Origin: Spirodela intermedia
Lineage: Eukaryota; Streptophyta; Magnoliopsida; Alismatales; Araceae
Direction: 5' to 3'
Assembly (NCBI GenBank): GCA_902729315.2
Contig: LR746271.1
Coordinates: forward strand, 3,742,001-3,806,000
Length of the DNA stretch: 64,000 nt
The first letter of the stretch is position 1. Every line of letters begins with the position of its first letter. The notes under the pieces are model-generated. The model ran no database searches. It saw nothing but the letters and a program-made list of their open reading frames with translations, and had not been told where the DNA came from. This document shows, piece by piece, positions 40,001-50,884 of this stretch. Made by a program: the position numbers and the translations under genes.

Positions 40001-40812
40001 TTAGCCGAGCACTGACATCATCTTGACGTCGGCACCCTTATTTTCTTTCTACGTGAATTTTAAATATATTTCCTTTTCATTTCCTATTATAAAATTTATA
40101 GAAAAGAGTATTCTTTGCAGAAAATTCTGAATAATTATCAGATATTATATTACATCCTTGTAATCGACCTAGAAAATATGCTATTTTTGGAAATTTTATT
40201 GAATTATAATTGATATATTTATTCAGAAATACTTTTAAATATCTGAAAATTTGTATTTTCTAATTTTATAAATTTTAAATTTACGTGATTTACTATACAA
40301 CGACTAAGTCACGTCATCTCACATCGGAAATATTTTAGTAACTGAGCTGAATATAAATCAAAGTTATATTTTTCAGTAGAGATCCCTTCTCCCAAAAAAA
40401 AATAATGTTTAGGACCATCTTGGGAGAAGGTAAAAAGGTGGTCTACCCTCACGCACACACGAGTATATGATGCTCCTTGCTTCAAAACTAGTTGGCCATT
40501 GGGATATGACAGGGGAGTGATGCATACGTGCGTGAAACGAGTCCCTCGTCACTCAAGTCCAGCTCATGGCTCCCTCGGTCTAGGTCTACCCATTCGACTG
40601 TAGCATCACTCTAGGTCAATTGCCGAGTGCCAGCTTGCCAACGGGCGATGATATTTTTATATTTTATTTTTTTCTCAATAATCAAAAATTACACTACGTA
40701 TTTTAACTTCACACTTCTAAAATTAATAATATATTCTTATATTTATTCTAAAGTTAACAAAATAAAATAAAATAATATAACTAATTAAAACACAAAAATA
40801 TAGCTTTAACAC
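37075..40812. mobile_element. Probable LTR-like insertion in copia gag, itself carrying solo LTR copy 5
   Basis: The ends read TGATGTGTATTTATC and TTTAACACA (TG...CA), and both outer flanks contain AGGG (37071-37074; 40813-40816). Copia gag-like GGCCATGATGGC motifs occur on both sides. Without copy 5 it is about 2.1 kb. It includes a GA-rich block at 37260-37550 and, at 40440-40640, a block with the same order of motifs as the element III LTRs but strongly diverged. The boundaries and family are provisional. Confidence 0.45.
38679..40316 (+). mobile_element. Solo LTR, element III family (copy 5), perfect TSD
   Basis: 1638 bp, TGATAAGTCTTCATTATC...GACTAAGTCACGTCA, flanked by TCTCA at 38674-38678 and 40317-40321. 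It is shorter than copy 3 because about 95 bp around the expected TGACGTCA and GA motif are replaced by a G run at 39181-39188. Confidence 0.92.
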
Positions 40813-41108
40813 AAGGGCAGCGACAACAAACGGGCCATGATGGCAAGGAGGTTGCAACAGCAAGGGGCTGTGACGATAAGGGGGGTGTGACTGGAGGTGC
40901 CACGACGATAGGGGGGCATGGCAGTAAGGCAGGTGCCGGCATGCTGGTTGCACGTAGTGCAGCAGCAGATCTCGGCGGCACATAATAAATGGTGGGATGT
41001 AGTAGAGGATGGCATATAGAGAGAGATAGGAGAGCACACAGAGGATGCGGCGGCAGTGGCATAGTAGCGACAGTGGCAGTTGGAAAAAACCCTAGGGCTC
41101 TAATACAA

Positions 41109-41238
41109 TGTTGACAACAAGAGTTAAACCCTAAGATTATATCAATTCCAAATGAAGAGATACATGATTTTATATAGGTGAGGGAAGAGAGAGAGATAAT
41201 GGGCCCAAGTGGACCACATAGAGGAGGACGTCCGAACA
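41109..41238 (-). repeat. 5' LTR of the copia element
   Basis: 130 bp, TG...CA, followed on the minus strand by the initiator-Met-type PBS. Flanked outside by AGTGA (41239-41243), matching the far end. Confidence 0.9.
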
Positions 41239-41243
41239 AGTGA

Positions 41244-44200
41244 CATAGTAAATAATGACGAATAAGGCTTAAAAAAATATAAGTGCTTGATGTTCATACC
41301 TGAGAAGATTCAAGCTCATTGAGTTCAAAAACTTTGTTTCTCATGTATGGGTCCAACTATTGTTGTCAATGTAGTTATAAATCATAACTATGGGTGAAGA
41401 TTCATAAATATCCCTAAGCTAGAGAGCTTTCTCACGAAGACCCAATAGAAGACTTATTAAATATGCAATTATTGATGAACCTTTTACAATAGGGAATATC
41501 TCTCGTAGCAACATAAAATTATGCAATGACATCCAAGGTAGATCACTCACAATCTTGGTGGACATGGGAGAAACTTTTAAGTTCATTTCAAAACTTGTTG
41601 CCAAAAAATTGGCACTTTTAGTGACAATTACATCTCAATATTAGGTGATAGTTGATAAAGACGAGAAGGTGGAAAGCTAGAACATCTGTAACATAATTCT
41701 CTTAAAGTTACAAAATCTCACAATAATCATGGATTTTTTATTATTTCCATTGGCCAATATTGATGCTTTACTTAGAATGAAATGGATATACATTAGGAAG
41801 AAAATTGAATTTGATGTGGAATGTAAGACTATCAATTAGGATAGGCAAATAACATATAGTTCTTTAGGTAGAAACTTAGATGGATATATCAGATATTGTT
41901 GTCGAAAATAATACTTTTGAACCCAATGTAAGGCTAGTTAATATCTACCCTTTTAAGTATCCTCACGCCCTAAAAAATGAACTTGAAAAACTCATATGAG
42001 AGATGTATGCTATGAGCTTCATTTGAGATTCAAATAGTTCCCACCCAAGCCCAACTATACTAATAAGGAAAACAGATGAATCATAAGGCTTTTTTTATGA
42101 ACTATTTGTATTGAATCAAGTCAAAAATCTAGATGTTTCTCATTCTTGTCACTGAAAAACTTCTTGATGAATTACATAGAGCTACTGACGTGACTTAGTC
42201 CTTGTATATTAAATCACATAAATTTAAAATTTATAAAACTAGAAAATACTAATTTTCAAATATTTAGAAGTATTTCTAAATAAATATATCAATTATAATT
42301 CAATCAAATTTTTCAAAAATAATGATAATTTTTTAGGTCAATCATAGGGATATAATATAATACTAAGTAATTGTTTAGAATTTTTCTCAAAGAATATGAT
42401 TTTTTATGAATTTTATACTTAAATATGAAAATAAAATATATTTAAAATTCACGAAAAGGAAAATAAGGGTGCAAACGTCAGGATGATATCAATGCCCAAC
42501 GAATGTCAATTAGGTGGAAACAGAGTTTCACTTGGCAAGTTTTACGTAAGTGATTATAGACGATTTAATTGATCAAATTAAGATCTATAAAATCTAGAAG
42601 AATCATAATTGAATGAAGTATAATTTGGTAAATTTAAATCACACAAATTATCACTAAATGAAACAGAAATTAAGTTGAAAGTAAGAAAATAGAGTTCCAA
42701 CATTACAGTAGTAGTGTCCACGGCTTCGAAGGCTCTCTTTGGATAAGGACGACGTGGAAAATCTCTAGATCTCCTTGCGAAGTCTAGAAATCAATAAAAT
42801 GGGTCGTTGAATTGTCTCTAGTGGCTATTACCCGACAGAATGGAAAAAAGGTAATTTTGTAGCTCTCCGGTGGCTGTCACCCAATGGAGAGGAGTTGGAT
42901 GGAGGTGGGGCGCATGTCAGGGAGCTTCATCCTCAGGTCTGTGTAGCAAGAGGAGGCTCTTCATTGTATCTGCTACGCTCTCAAGAAGTGGCGACTCGTC
43001 TCCCTACGGATCGTCCTCTTCTTGATGACGGCTTGTTCATCAATCAATCGAAGATGATTTACTCAATAGATTTGCAATCTTTTTATCGTGAATTGTTCAG
43101 CAATTTTAGTAACCATGCTCTACGAATCGCGTTGATGAGATTTTCGCCAATGATCCAGCGATTTTGACAGCTTAAACCTTCACCGGCAATTTGCAGGAAA
43201 GCCGTGATAATCAAATAAAAATATAAGTTTTGGTTCTAAGAAGATTCGAACTCACGCCGATTATTCGCTTGCATAAGAGAGATTGAAATAAGTACTGTAA
43301 TGCCCTTATCAAGTGACGTCATCATGGTATATCTCTCTTACAAGTAAAGGGTAGTTTAGGTATTAAAATCTTCAAAGCCTTTCGAGGAAAGGTGTGATGG
43401 GGGTTTAGTCTCACATCACTTATGCACTGAAGTTTTGGGCGAATATATAGTAATATCACATATCTAAGTAATAAGTCTCTTTCTCCCGCGTGTACGACCA
43501 CTCTTTGCCCCATAGTTGATTGGCCACTGATTATGTGAAAGAGAAGTGGCGCACACATGCCTCCATCGGTCCTAGTTGTTCGAGCCCCTGCTCGCGGCTC
43601 CCCCTGACTATGCTTCCGACCCACTTGCAGGCTCGGCTGGCCGGTGGGTCTCCTCCTTTTGTTATATTTTTATTTTAATTTCTTTTTATTTATTTATCTC
43701 AAGAATAGGACTATAAAAATCATATAAATTCTTAGAAAATCACATAATTAGCCAAAATTCCCGTTAATCAACTGAAAACTAATTTTCACAATTTCAAAAA
43801 AAAAAGTTTATTTATCATGATTTAAGGTTAAAACTATATTATTTACTCATTATTAACTCATGATAATGAAGACTTATCAGCTACCATATTTTCCAAGGTA
43901 AATCTAAAGTTTGATTGTCATCAAATTTAGATCAAAGATAAAGATATATAGAAAATAAAGTTTTGAATGCATAAAAAACACTAGAGTTCATAGTTATGTC
44001 ATTCAGGCTCTTAGATGCCATAGTTACATTTTAGATACTAATGAGCTGAATATTCAAATAATTTATTTGGAAATTTCTATTGATCTTCTTTGACAATATT
44101 ATGATCTTCAGCTTGAATGAGGATCACATGCGCAACATTTTCAACAAATTTTTTTTCTCTACTCCATAATCACAATTACCTATCAATTCAAAGAAATGTA

Positions 44201-46094
44201 CTTTTAGGCAAGCTATAATCGAATATTTAGGGTATTGAGTCTCCTTTAATGGAGTGGTGACAAATCAAGAAAATATGGAAGCTATATTAAGTTGGCCATT
44301 TCCTATCCATCTAAAAGAGTTACACAACGTAAGCAATGAGGATAGCCCTAGTTCTAGTTTTACCAAAATTTCTGAAAATTTTGAAGCTCAAAATAGATGT
44401 ATCTAGTATTGAGGTAAGACATGTTATTATGCAACACTATTAGCTGATTGCTTTCTTCAATTAAGGTTTCTCACTTTCAAAAAAATTGAAGTCTATTTAT
44501 GAACAAGAATTGGTGGTCTTCATTCTAGTAATATAAAAAACATTACTTGTTGGGAAGATGGTTTGTAATTTATATTGATCAACGGAGCTTAAAATTTATA
44601 TTAGAACAAGTAGCCAACACATTATCCTAAAACCTAGCCAACCTAAGGGCCTTATCAAAGAGCTACACCTGGAGATTTGCCTAGGACTCCTCTACCTAAA
44701 TCATATTGTAAGATAAAATCAAGTTGATCTAATAATATAGCGAGTTTAGATATCAGAAAATCCAAAGAAATTTTCTAACTATGCATTGCAACATGTGCAC
44801 CTGCTCCATTGTGGGTAATTAATACTCTTTAAAAACTCCACATTTATACCCTTAAATGTTACATGAATTTCTTGACTCGCTCATAGGAGGGCATCCATGA
44901 TTTCTTTGAACCAACAAAAGATAAGAAAGGTGTATTGAGTGGGAATGAAGAAGAGGATCTGCAACTATATCCAACCATGTCAAATTTCCTAGAAGAATAA
45001 AATAGAAGTCTTACCCTAATTGAACTCTTCCAACCACTCACAATTTCAAAGAAGATTTGATATGATATAACAATAAATTTCTTGAAGACTTGTCAAAATT
45101 TGACAAATTCAATGCTCTCCTCATAATGGTTGATCATTTGAGCAAGTATGCCCACCTCTCCTCACTTAAACACCCTTCTATAGCCACAGATATTACAAAG
45201 GTTTTCCTTCAAAATATCCTTTGCCTACATGGATTTTGTCTCCATTATGATCAATTTTGATTGAATTTTCATGGGTTAATTTTGGAAGGAAATATTTAAG
45301 TTGCAGGAATTTTTTTGTGCTGCAATAGTACCTACCATCTATGAACAGATGGGAAGATGGTGATCATGAATTGAAAACTCGAGCTACATCCATTGCTTCA
45401 CAAGCTATTGTCCTGAATAGTGGTGTAGGAAGATTAGTTGGGATGAATACTTTTAAAACCTAGACTACTATATGTTGGCAAAGAGATTTCATTCCAAGAC
45501 TCTACAATAGAGAACCTCCAATTTTAATCCAATATTAATAGGGAAGACCAATGCCAATGCCTTTGAGAAACTCTTGTAGGAGTGGGATAATAAGGAGACC
45601 GATCAAGGGGAATGCTTGGTCTAGGCCCATAGTTGCATGAAATCGTAGGCAAATTGAAAATATTGAGATATATAACTCAGGATGGGCGAGTCATGTTTTC
45701 TTTGCCTACAACCTTACAATCAACACTCTCACCAATTCAATGAGAAACCTGTACCCTTGATATTTCAAACCCTTCAAGATCTTGGAGGGGGTTGGCCTAG
45801 TAGCATGCCAAGTAGAGTTACCGCTGACTTCCAACATCCATTCAATTGTTCATATCTCATAACTAAGGACTATTGAGCAGCCGGAACCTACACAGTCTCT
45901 TCCCCTTTAGTTGGATGAGAACCTCACATGGAAGGTGACCCCGAAGGGATATCTTAGCAACACAATGAAAACCACATGGACTCAACATTCTAGTTTAATG
46001 GGAAGCCCTCCTCAGACTTAGAAAAATTCTCATAACTCCAAGCTACAATTCTTAAGATTCTCCTTGAGGACAAGGTGAAGCTTGTGGGGGGGAG
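41244..46094 (+). pseudogene. Gypsy II protease to integrase remnants
   Basis: The plus strand reads protease (LVDMGETFKFIS; PLANIDALLRMKW-like follow-on), then ELEKL-like and LDELHRAT patterns at about 42150-42185. This is cut by solo LTR copy 6 and resumes at 43885 as FSK-like RT. RNase H-like (44480-44700) and integrase-like pieces follow, ending in a chromovirus-style NIHSIVHISQL near 45830. Stop codons are frequent; no intact protein. Confidence 0.65.
42186..43879 (-). mobile_element. Solo LTR, element III family (copy 6), perfect TSD
   Basis: 1694 bp in minus orientation (plus strand TGACGTGACTTAG...GAAGACTTATCA), with GCTAC at 42181-42185 and 43880-43884. It splits the gypsy II RT codons for LDELHRAT/FSK. 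It contains TGACGTCA at 43314-43321. Confidence 0.92.
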
Positions 46095-46518
46095 TGTTGA
46101 TGCCCCTAGCATCTGCCATACACCCTCAAAAGACTTAGATGGGAAGAGGTAGGGAATGAACAGTTGTGTTGACTAAAGAACATGGATTGTTCTAATGGTA
46201 GCTGGCAACAAGACATTGTATGCGGCAATGGTCAATGGTTAGCTATAGCTGCACCCTCTTTATGGAGATGGGGTGTTTCCGTCCCTATGTGGAATGATGT
46301 CCGGAACCACCTCTCTTATAATAACAACCAGGAGCCTAAGGAATGAGGGCGAGAGTCTTGTGCATTCTCATCAAAGAGTTTTGGAGATAGCCATGTTGAA
46401 GTGGCCAATGTTTCCCCCTTGTCTTTTTTTTTTTCCTTTAACTCTTTTTCATTTTGTTCTTTTCTCTTGTGAAAACTGTCACTAGTTGTGTTATCCACCA
46501 TCTTCAATTATAACACTA
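46095..46518 (+). repeat. 3' LTR of gypsy II
   Basis: Begins TGTTGATGCCCCTAGC right after the PPT and ends TAACACTA (the terminal CA has become TA), followed by the TTCTT target duplication. Confidence 0.85.
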
Positions 46519-46523
46519 TTCTT

Positions 46524-47640
<1,117 letters not shown>

Positions 47641-47647
47641 GCTAGGG

Positions 47648-47802
47648 TTATATATTGGGTATAAATCTTGGGATAGTCGAAACCGACCGGTGGCACTCAC
47701 AAGGTAAGTCCCATTTATCTTCCTCTTCCTCTCCCTCTCAAATCTCTCCATCTATGTATCAATCTATCTTACTTTCTATCTATCTTTGCACTATCGTAAC
47801 AG
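47648..47802 (+). promoter_or_regulatory. TATA region and 5' UTR intron of a small membrane-protein gene
   Basis: TATATATTGGGTATAAAT at about 47648-47665 is followed by a consensus donor GTAAGT (47703-47708) and an acceptor ending CAG at 47802, 19 bp before the ATG at 47822. Promoter, spliced leader and start fit a real transcription unit. Confidence 0.5.
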
Positions 47803-47821
47803 ATTAGCTGCACCGGAAAAG

Positions 47822-48076
47822 ATGCCTTCACCGGACGTCGAGGCCCCTCCCGACAGCGCTCTTGGCACGGCTGTTACCAGCGGGATAATGCTAGTGATCA
47901 TGTTAATTCTCTTCCTCTGCCTCGCCTTGTGTCTCCGCCGCCGGCCCTCCACCGAAGACGAAGCCGCCGCCGGCGAAGGCCCTCCTCACGGCTCAGGAAT
48001 CTGTCCACACGGCGAGGAGTCGACGTCGTCGCAGACAGCGAGTCTCTCGCAGGTTCCTCCTCTCTTGTTAACATGA
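47822..48076 (+). CDS. Small predicted single-pass membrane protein, family not recognised
   Basis: 84 codons from ATG 47822 to TGA 48074-48076. The layout is a short acidic N-terminus (MPSPDVEAPPDSALG), one strong transmembrane helix at about residues 19-36 (SGIMLVIMLILFLCLALC), a basic stop-transfer LRRRPS, then an acidic Glu/Ala/Ser-rich tail. This is the architecture of small type I/III membrane proteins and of the N-terminus of plant RING-H2 ATL proteins, but no RING follows. A possible donor at 48052 (GCAG/GTTCCT) means the open frame may be only the first coding exon. A TATA box and 5' UTR intron upstream support expression. Confidence 0.45.
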   Translation: MPSPDVEAPPDSALGTAVTSGIMLVIMLILFLCLALCLRRRPSTEDEAAAGEGPPHGSGICPHGEESTSSQTASLSQVPPLLLT

Positions 48077-48097
48077 GAGAGAGAGAGAGAGAGAGAT

Positions 48098-48564
48098 GAA
48101 AACAGTACTACCTTCTTGAAGCGGTCCTCCTGCTGTATGTGTAGTAGGATAATTTCTCTTGAGAGAGAGAGAGGCTACCTGCTAGAAATCGTCTTCTGTT
48201 CTCGTAGTGAGATAATGTCTATACAGCGAGAGAGAGAAAGAGAGAGGCGGACTGCCTTCTTGAAGCAGTCATCATCCAGCTCTTGTAGTGTGAAAGGTTT
48301 TTTACGGAACGAGAGAGAGGGAACTAGTACGGCCGTCTTGTAGTCAGCTTCGTTTCCTTGTTGTGAGAAAAGTTTTCTGGAGAGAGAAGGAGAGAGAGGC
48401 GGACGGCGAGACAGAGGGAAGTAGTGCAGCATTCTTGTAGCCGTCATCTTCGTTTCCTTGCAGCGAGAGAGAAGTTTTCTGGAGAGAGAGAGAGAGAGAG
48501 AGAGAGGCGGACTGCCTTCTTGATGCAGTGATCCTCCTGTTCGTTTAGTGAGAGAAGTTCTAAG

Positions 48565-48600
<36 letters not shown>
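48098..48600 (+). repeat. Array of about six diverged modules separated by GA tracts
   Basis: A module of roughly 55-70 bp, opening GCCTTCTTGAAGCAGTC, with TCTTCGTTTCCTTG in the middle and GTGAGAGAAGTTTTCTGGAGAG at the end, recurs starting near 48112, 48184, 48251, 48331, 48431 and 48515. GA stretches and often GGCGGA link the modules. The modules have diverged from one another. No open frame is conserved, so this looks like a noncoding minisatellite growing out of a GA microsatellite. Confidence 0.6.
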
Positions 48601-48601
<1 letters not shown>

Positions 48602-49423
48602 GATGGAGGCTGAGCTGGAGAGGAGAGAGGGAGAGGGAGGGTTCTTCATTAAAGCGAAGATGGGTGGGAAGTCCTCCATCTGTGAGACCGTAACTTTCCT
48701 TCTTCAATCATCTTCTGTGGTTTCTCCTAAGCTCTCTCCTTCATTCTCTCTCTTGTTTGCTGTTTTCTTCTTTCTTTCATAGTCATCTTCTTGCGCTCAT
48801 CATCCATCTGATCATAAGAGGGGCAGGATGTTTCTCTCTCTAAATCTAGGAATGGAGACAATTAGAGAGAGAGAGAGGGAGGGAGAGAAAGTCGTCCCCA
48901 GAGTCTGGAAGTCCTGATCTAATTATCGTCGTCAGCTTCTCCGGTCAATGGGTTCTCACACTTCTGCAGATTCCTTGCTCCTTAGAGAGAGAGAGAGGAG
49001 TTTTAAGTAGTGCGGTGAGAGTAAGAATCATAGAGGGAGAATGAAGATGAGAGAGGCATAGACGAATTCAATCTTTGACGTGGCCAACCACCTCAAAAAG
49101 ATAGTAATTAAATATTATTAAGGCAAAGGAAATTTTCAAAATAATTAATTTAACATTTCACATAATAACAAAAATGAAATACCTGTTCACCTTTGGATTT
49201 AATGCGTAAACTAGGGTACCGGCTCAGGTTGTACTTCTCTCCTTCAAAGTGAAGTCCAAAGGAAGAGCATGCCCGATCTGCTACGGTGTGCACCCTGGGC
49301 AAACTCTCTCTCTCTCTCTCGCTCTCTCTCTCTCGCTCTCTCTCTCTCTCTACTTCTATCCCTTTCCCCTGACGGCGATTTTCCACCATCTTCTTGCCTG
49401 TCCAGTTTTCTCGGAGTCCCGCC
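48601..49423. other. GA/CT-rich spacer and promoter of the next gene
   Basis: Scattered GA tracts at 48576-48600, 48868-48890 and 48984-48997, an AT-rich patch at 49100-49170, and CT tracts at 49303-49352 that should lie in the 5' leader of the gene starting at 49424. No other gene recognised. Confidence 0.5.
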
Positions 49424-49672
49424 ATGCAACCGCTGCAGCAAGACGTCGTTCTATGGCGCCGCATCGTGGTGCTTGCCGCCATGGAGTTGGCGGCCATGGT
49501 GGGGCTCATGATCGTTGCCTCTCTTCACGTCCTCCCCGGCAGCCTTCACCGCGGCCTCGTGTTCAGCCTCATCGGCCTCCTTGTGGCCTTGACCGCCGTC
49601 CACATCATCGTCTTCTTGCTGTGGCTCTGCCCCTACGGGGCCACCAGGGTCTCCCCCGCCGCTCAAGATTGA
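49424..49672 (+). CDS. Small two-helix membrane protein (paralogue A of an inverted pair)
   Basis: 82 aa from ATG 49424; the upstream open frame to 49394 has only TTG. Two hydrophobic helices at about residues 14-32 and 42-64 follow a WRR motif. It aligns along its length with the minus-strand gene at 50365-50571: shared WRR, LAxxELxAMVGLxxVxS, LHRxLVFxL, VH and LLW. High GC and a CT-rich leader are also shared. No family recognised; the sequence pattern suggests an integral membrane protein. Just past the stop, the +1 frame encodes an Ala/Pro-rich acidic stretch (AAAAPPPTAEAPPAEDDE). Confidence 0.65.
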   Translation: MQPLQQDVVLWRRIVVLAAMELAAMVGLMIVASLHVLPGSLHRGLVFSLIGLLVALTAVHIIVFLLWLCPYGATRVSPAAQD

Positions 49673-49993
49673 CGCCGTGATCGCGGCGGCGGCGCCGCCG
49701 CCTACGGCGGAGGCTCCACCGGCAGAGGACGACGAAACACACTCCACGAGGGCCATGCCTCGTTCTTCCTCTCGTTCGGTCCTCTTCTCCTCTCGTCTTT
49801 GGGTCGTGAGAGATTCTTGTGAGAGAATGAATAGCCTGGAGAGCGGAAAACATCTTCCGGCATTATGTTCTTTCCTGGCATTATTCCGTTAGGTTTATGA
49901 AAGAACGCTGCCTCTCTCTCTCTCTCTCTCTCTATCTCCCCCTCAGGTTGACAACGATAGATAGCGAGGGAGCGAGGGAGCGAGGGAGCGAGA

Positions 49994-50035
<42 letters not shown>

Positions 50036-50364
50036 GGGGGTGACCTTCAGAAGAAAGCCAAGAAAACATGGAATGCTAGCGTCTCCTCTCTTTAAGCTCT
50101 TTCTCTCACTAGAATGAGACACATCCAGAGGAAAGTGGAGAAGAGAACAGATCGCCAAAAGGACCAACCTTATAGGTTGCGGAGGGACCTTCCGCTACGT
50201 TGTTGACCTCGAGCGGCGGCGCCGCCGCAAGAATTTGGAAGATCTGCGTAGCATTAACCTCTTCCTCATCATCTCGCGGTATCTCCGCCGAAGATGGCGG
50301 CGAGCCCGCCACCGCGTCGTCGACCTGGAGCGGCGGCGCCGCCATGGCCGGCGGAGCGCGGTGG
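49673..50364. other. Spacer between the convergent membrane-protein pair
   Basis: Contains GCGGCGGCGCCGCC palindromes near 49684 and at about 50215 and 50329, CT tract 49912-49934, and a GA tract at about 49988-50033 preceded by GAGGGAGC repeats. Alanine/proline-rich acidic +1-frame extensions of both flanking genes lie here (49677-49730 plus; 50345-50250 minus). Confidence 0.5.
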
Positions 50365-50571
50365 TCAGAACCAGAGCAAGATGAGGGTCGCGTGGACGAG
50401 ACCGGAGAGAAGCAGAACGCTGGTCAGGGCGAAGACGAGACAACGGTGCAAGATCAGGGGGCGGAAAGGAACGGAGCCCACGAAGGTAAGCCCCACCATG
50501 GCCACCAGCTCCACGGAAGCCAGGGTGAGCAGGCGGCGCCACTGCGCGCCGTCGTCGGGCAGCGGCGGCAT
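50365..50571 (-). CDS. Small two-helix membrane protein (paralogue B of an inverted pair)
   Basis: 68 aa from ATG at 50571 to TGA at 50365. N-terminus MPPLPDDGAQWRRLL, then two hydrophobic helices joined by RPLILHR, ending LLWF. It is homologous to the plus-strand gene at 49424-49672 but lacks the last 14 or so residues. Its leader also has a CT tract on the sense strand (50606-50622). Beyond the stop, the +1 frame opens into MAAPPLQVDDAVAG and an acidic DDEEE stretch. Function unknown. Confidence 0.6.
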   Translation of the reverse strand: MPPLPDDGAQWRRLLTLASVELVAMVGLTFVGSVPFRPLILHRCLVFALTSVLLLSGLVHATLILLWF

Positions 50572-50884
50572 CGCCTGCTCCGCCGCCAGAAGACGACGCG
50601 GAAGCGAGAGAGAGAGAGAGATGATGGTGGCGAAATCAGAGAAGAGGAGTCTCTCTCTCTCTCTCTCTAGATATATATATATATATAGAAATGCATAAAT
50701 ATCCAGTAAACAAGGAAACCCAAGAGGGGCAAGTAAAATCTGGGAAACATCAAACTCAGGCTAAGAAACACCGGCAAAGAACAGTACGAAAAACTCCAAT
50801 CTTGCTATTATTAGCAGCATCTGATACCCAGAAAAATATTTATACATAACCGCAAATGCAAGAACAGCGTTTCCGATCCAAACA

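Larger units (their letters stand above)
29685..41238 (-). mobile_element. Ty1/copia retrotransposon with 130-bp LTRs, carrying nested insertions
   Basis: LTRs 29685-29814 (3') and 41109-41238 (5'), TG...CA ends, and perfect target duplications AGTGA at 29680-29684 and 41239-41243. On the minus strand the 5' LTR is followed by TTGTATTAGAGCCC (41091-41108), 10 of 12 bases of the initiator-Met PBS TGGTATCAGAGC; TTTGAGGGAGAA (29815-29829) is the PPT. Domain order is gag (about 36060-37070 with a CCHC-like knuckle near 36430-36480), gag-pre-integrase/integrase (33442-34177), integrase C-terminus and RT (30233-31709), RNase H (29969-30232): the copia order. Insertions at 31710-33441, 34178-36041 and 37075-40812 bring it to 11.55 kb; the net length is about 4.2 kb, typical of copia. 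Confidence 0.92.
26872..46518 (+). mobile_element. Ty3/gypsy retrotransposon II, split by a copia element and a solo LTR
   Basis: 5' LTR 26872-27348 and 3' LTR 46095-46518, with matching 5-bp target duplications TTCTT (26867-26871; 46519-46523). A gag-like start follows the 5' LTR (about 27450-27680). The pol order on the plus strand is protease (41542-41592, LVDMGETFKFIS, DSG to DMG), RT start (about 42120-42185 continuing at 43885), RNase H and integrase fragments, and an integrase C-terminal motif NIHSIVHISQL (about 45830-45875). A perfect PPT, GTGGGGGGGAG, sits at 46084-46094. Removing the copia insertion (29685-41238) and solo LTR (42186-43879) leaves about 6.4 kb. Frames are full of stops. 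Confidence 0.85.

Noticed and set aside
16008-43879. The six 1.7-kb similar blocks as a satellite or CRISPR-like array
   Set aside because: They are far apart, in both orientations, with TG...CA ends and target duplications, so they are LTRs.
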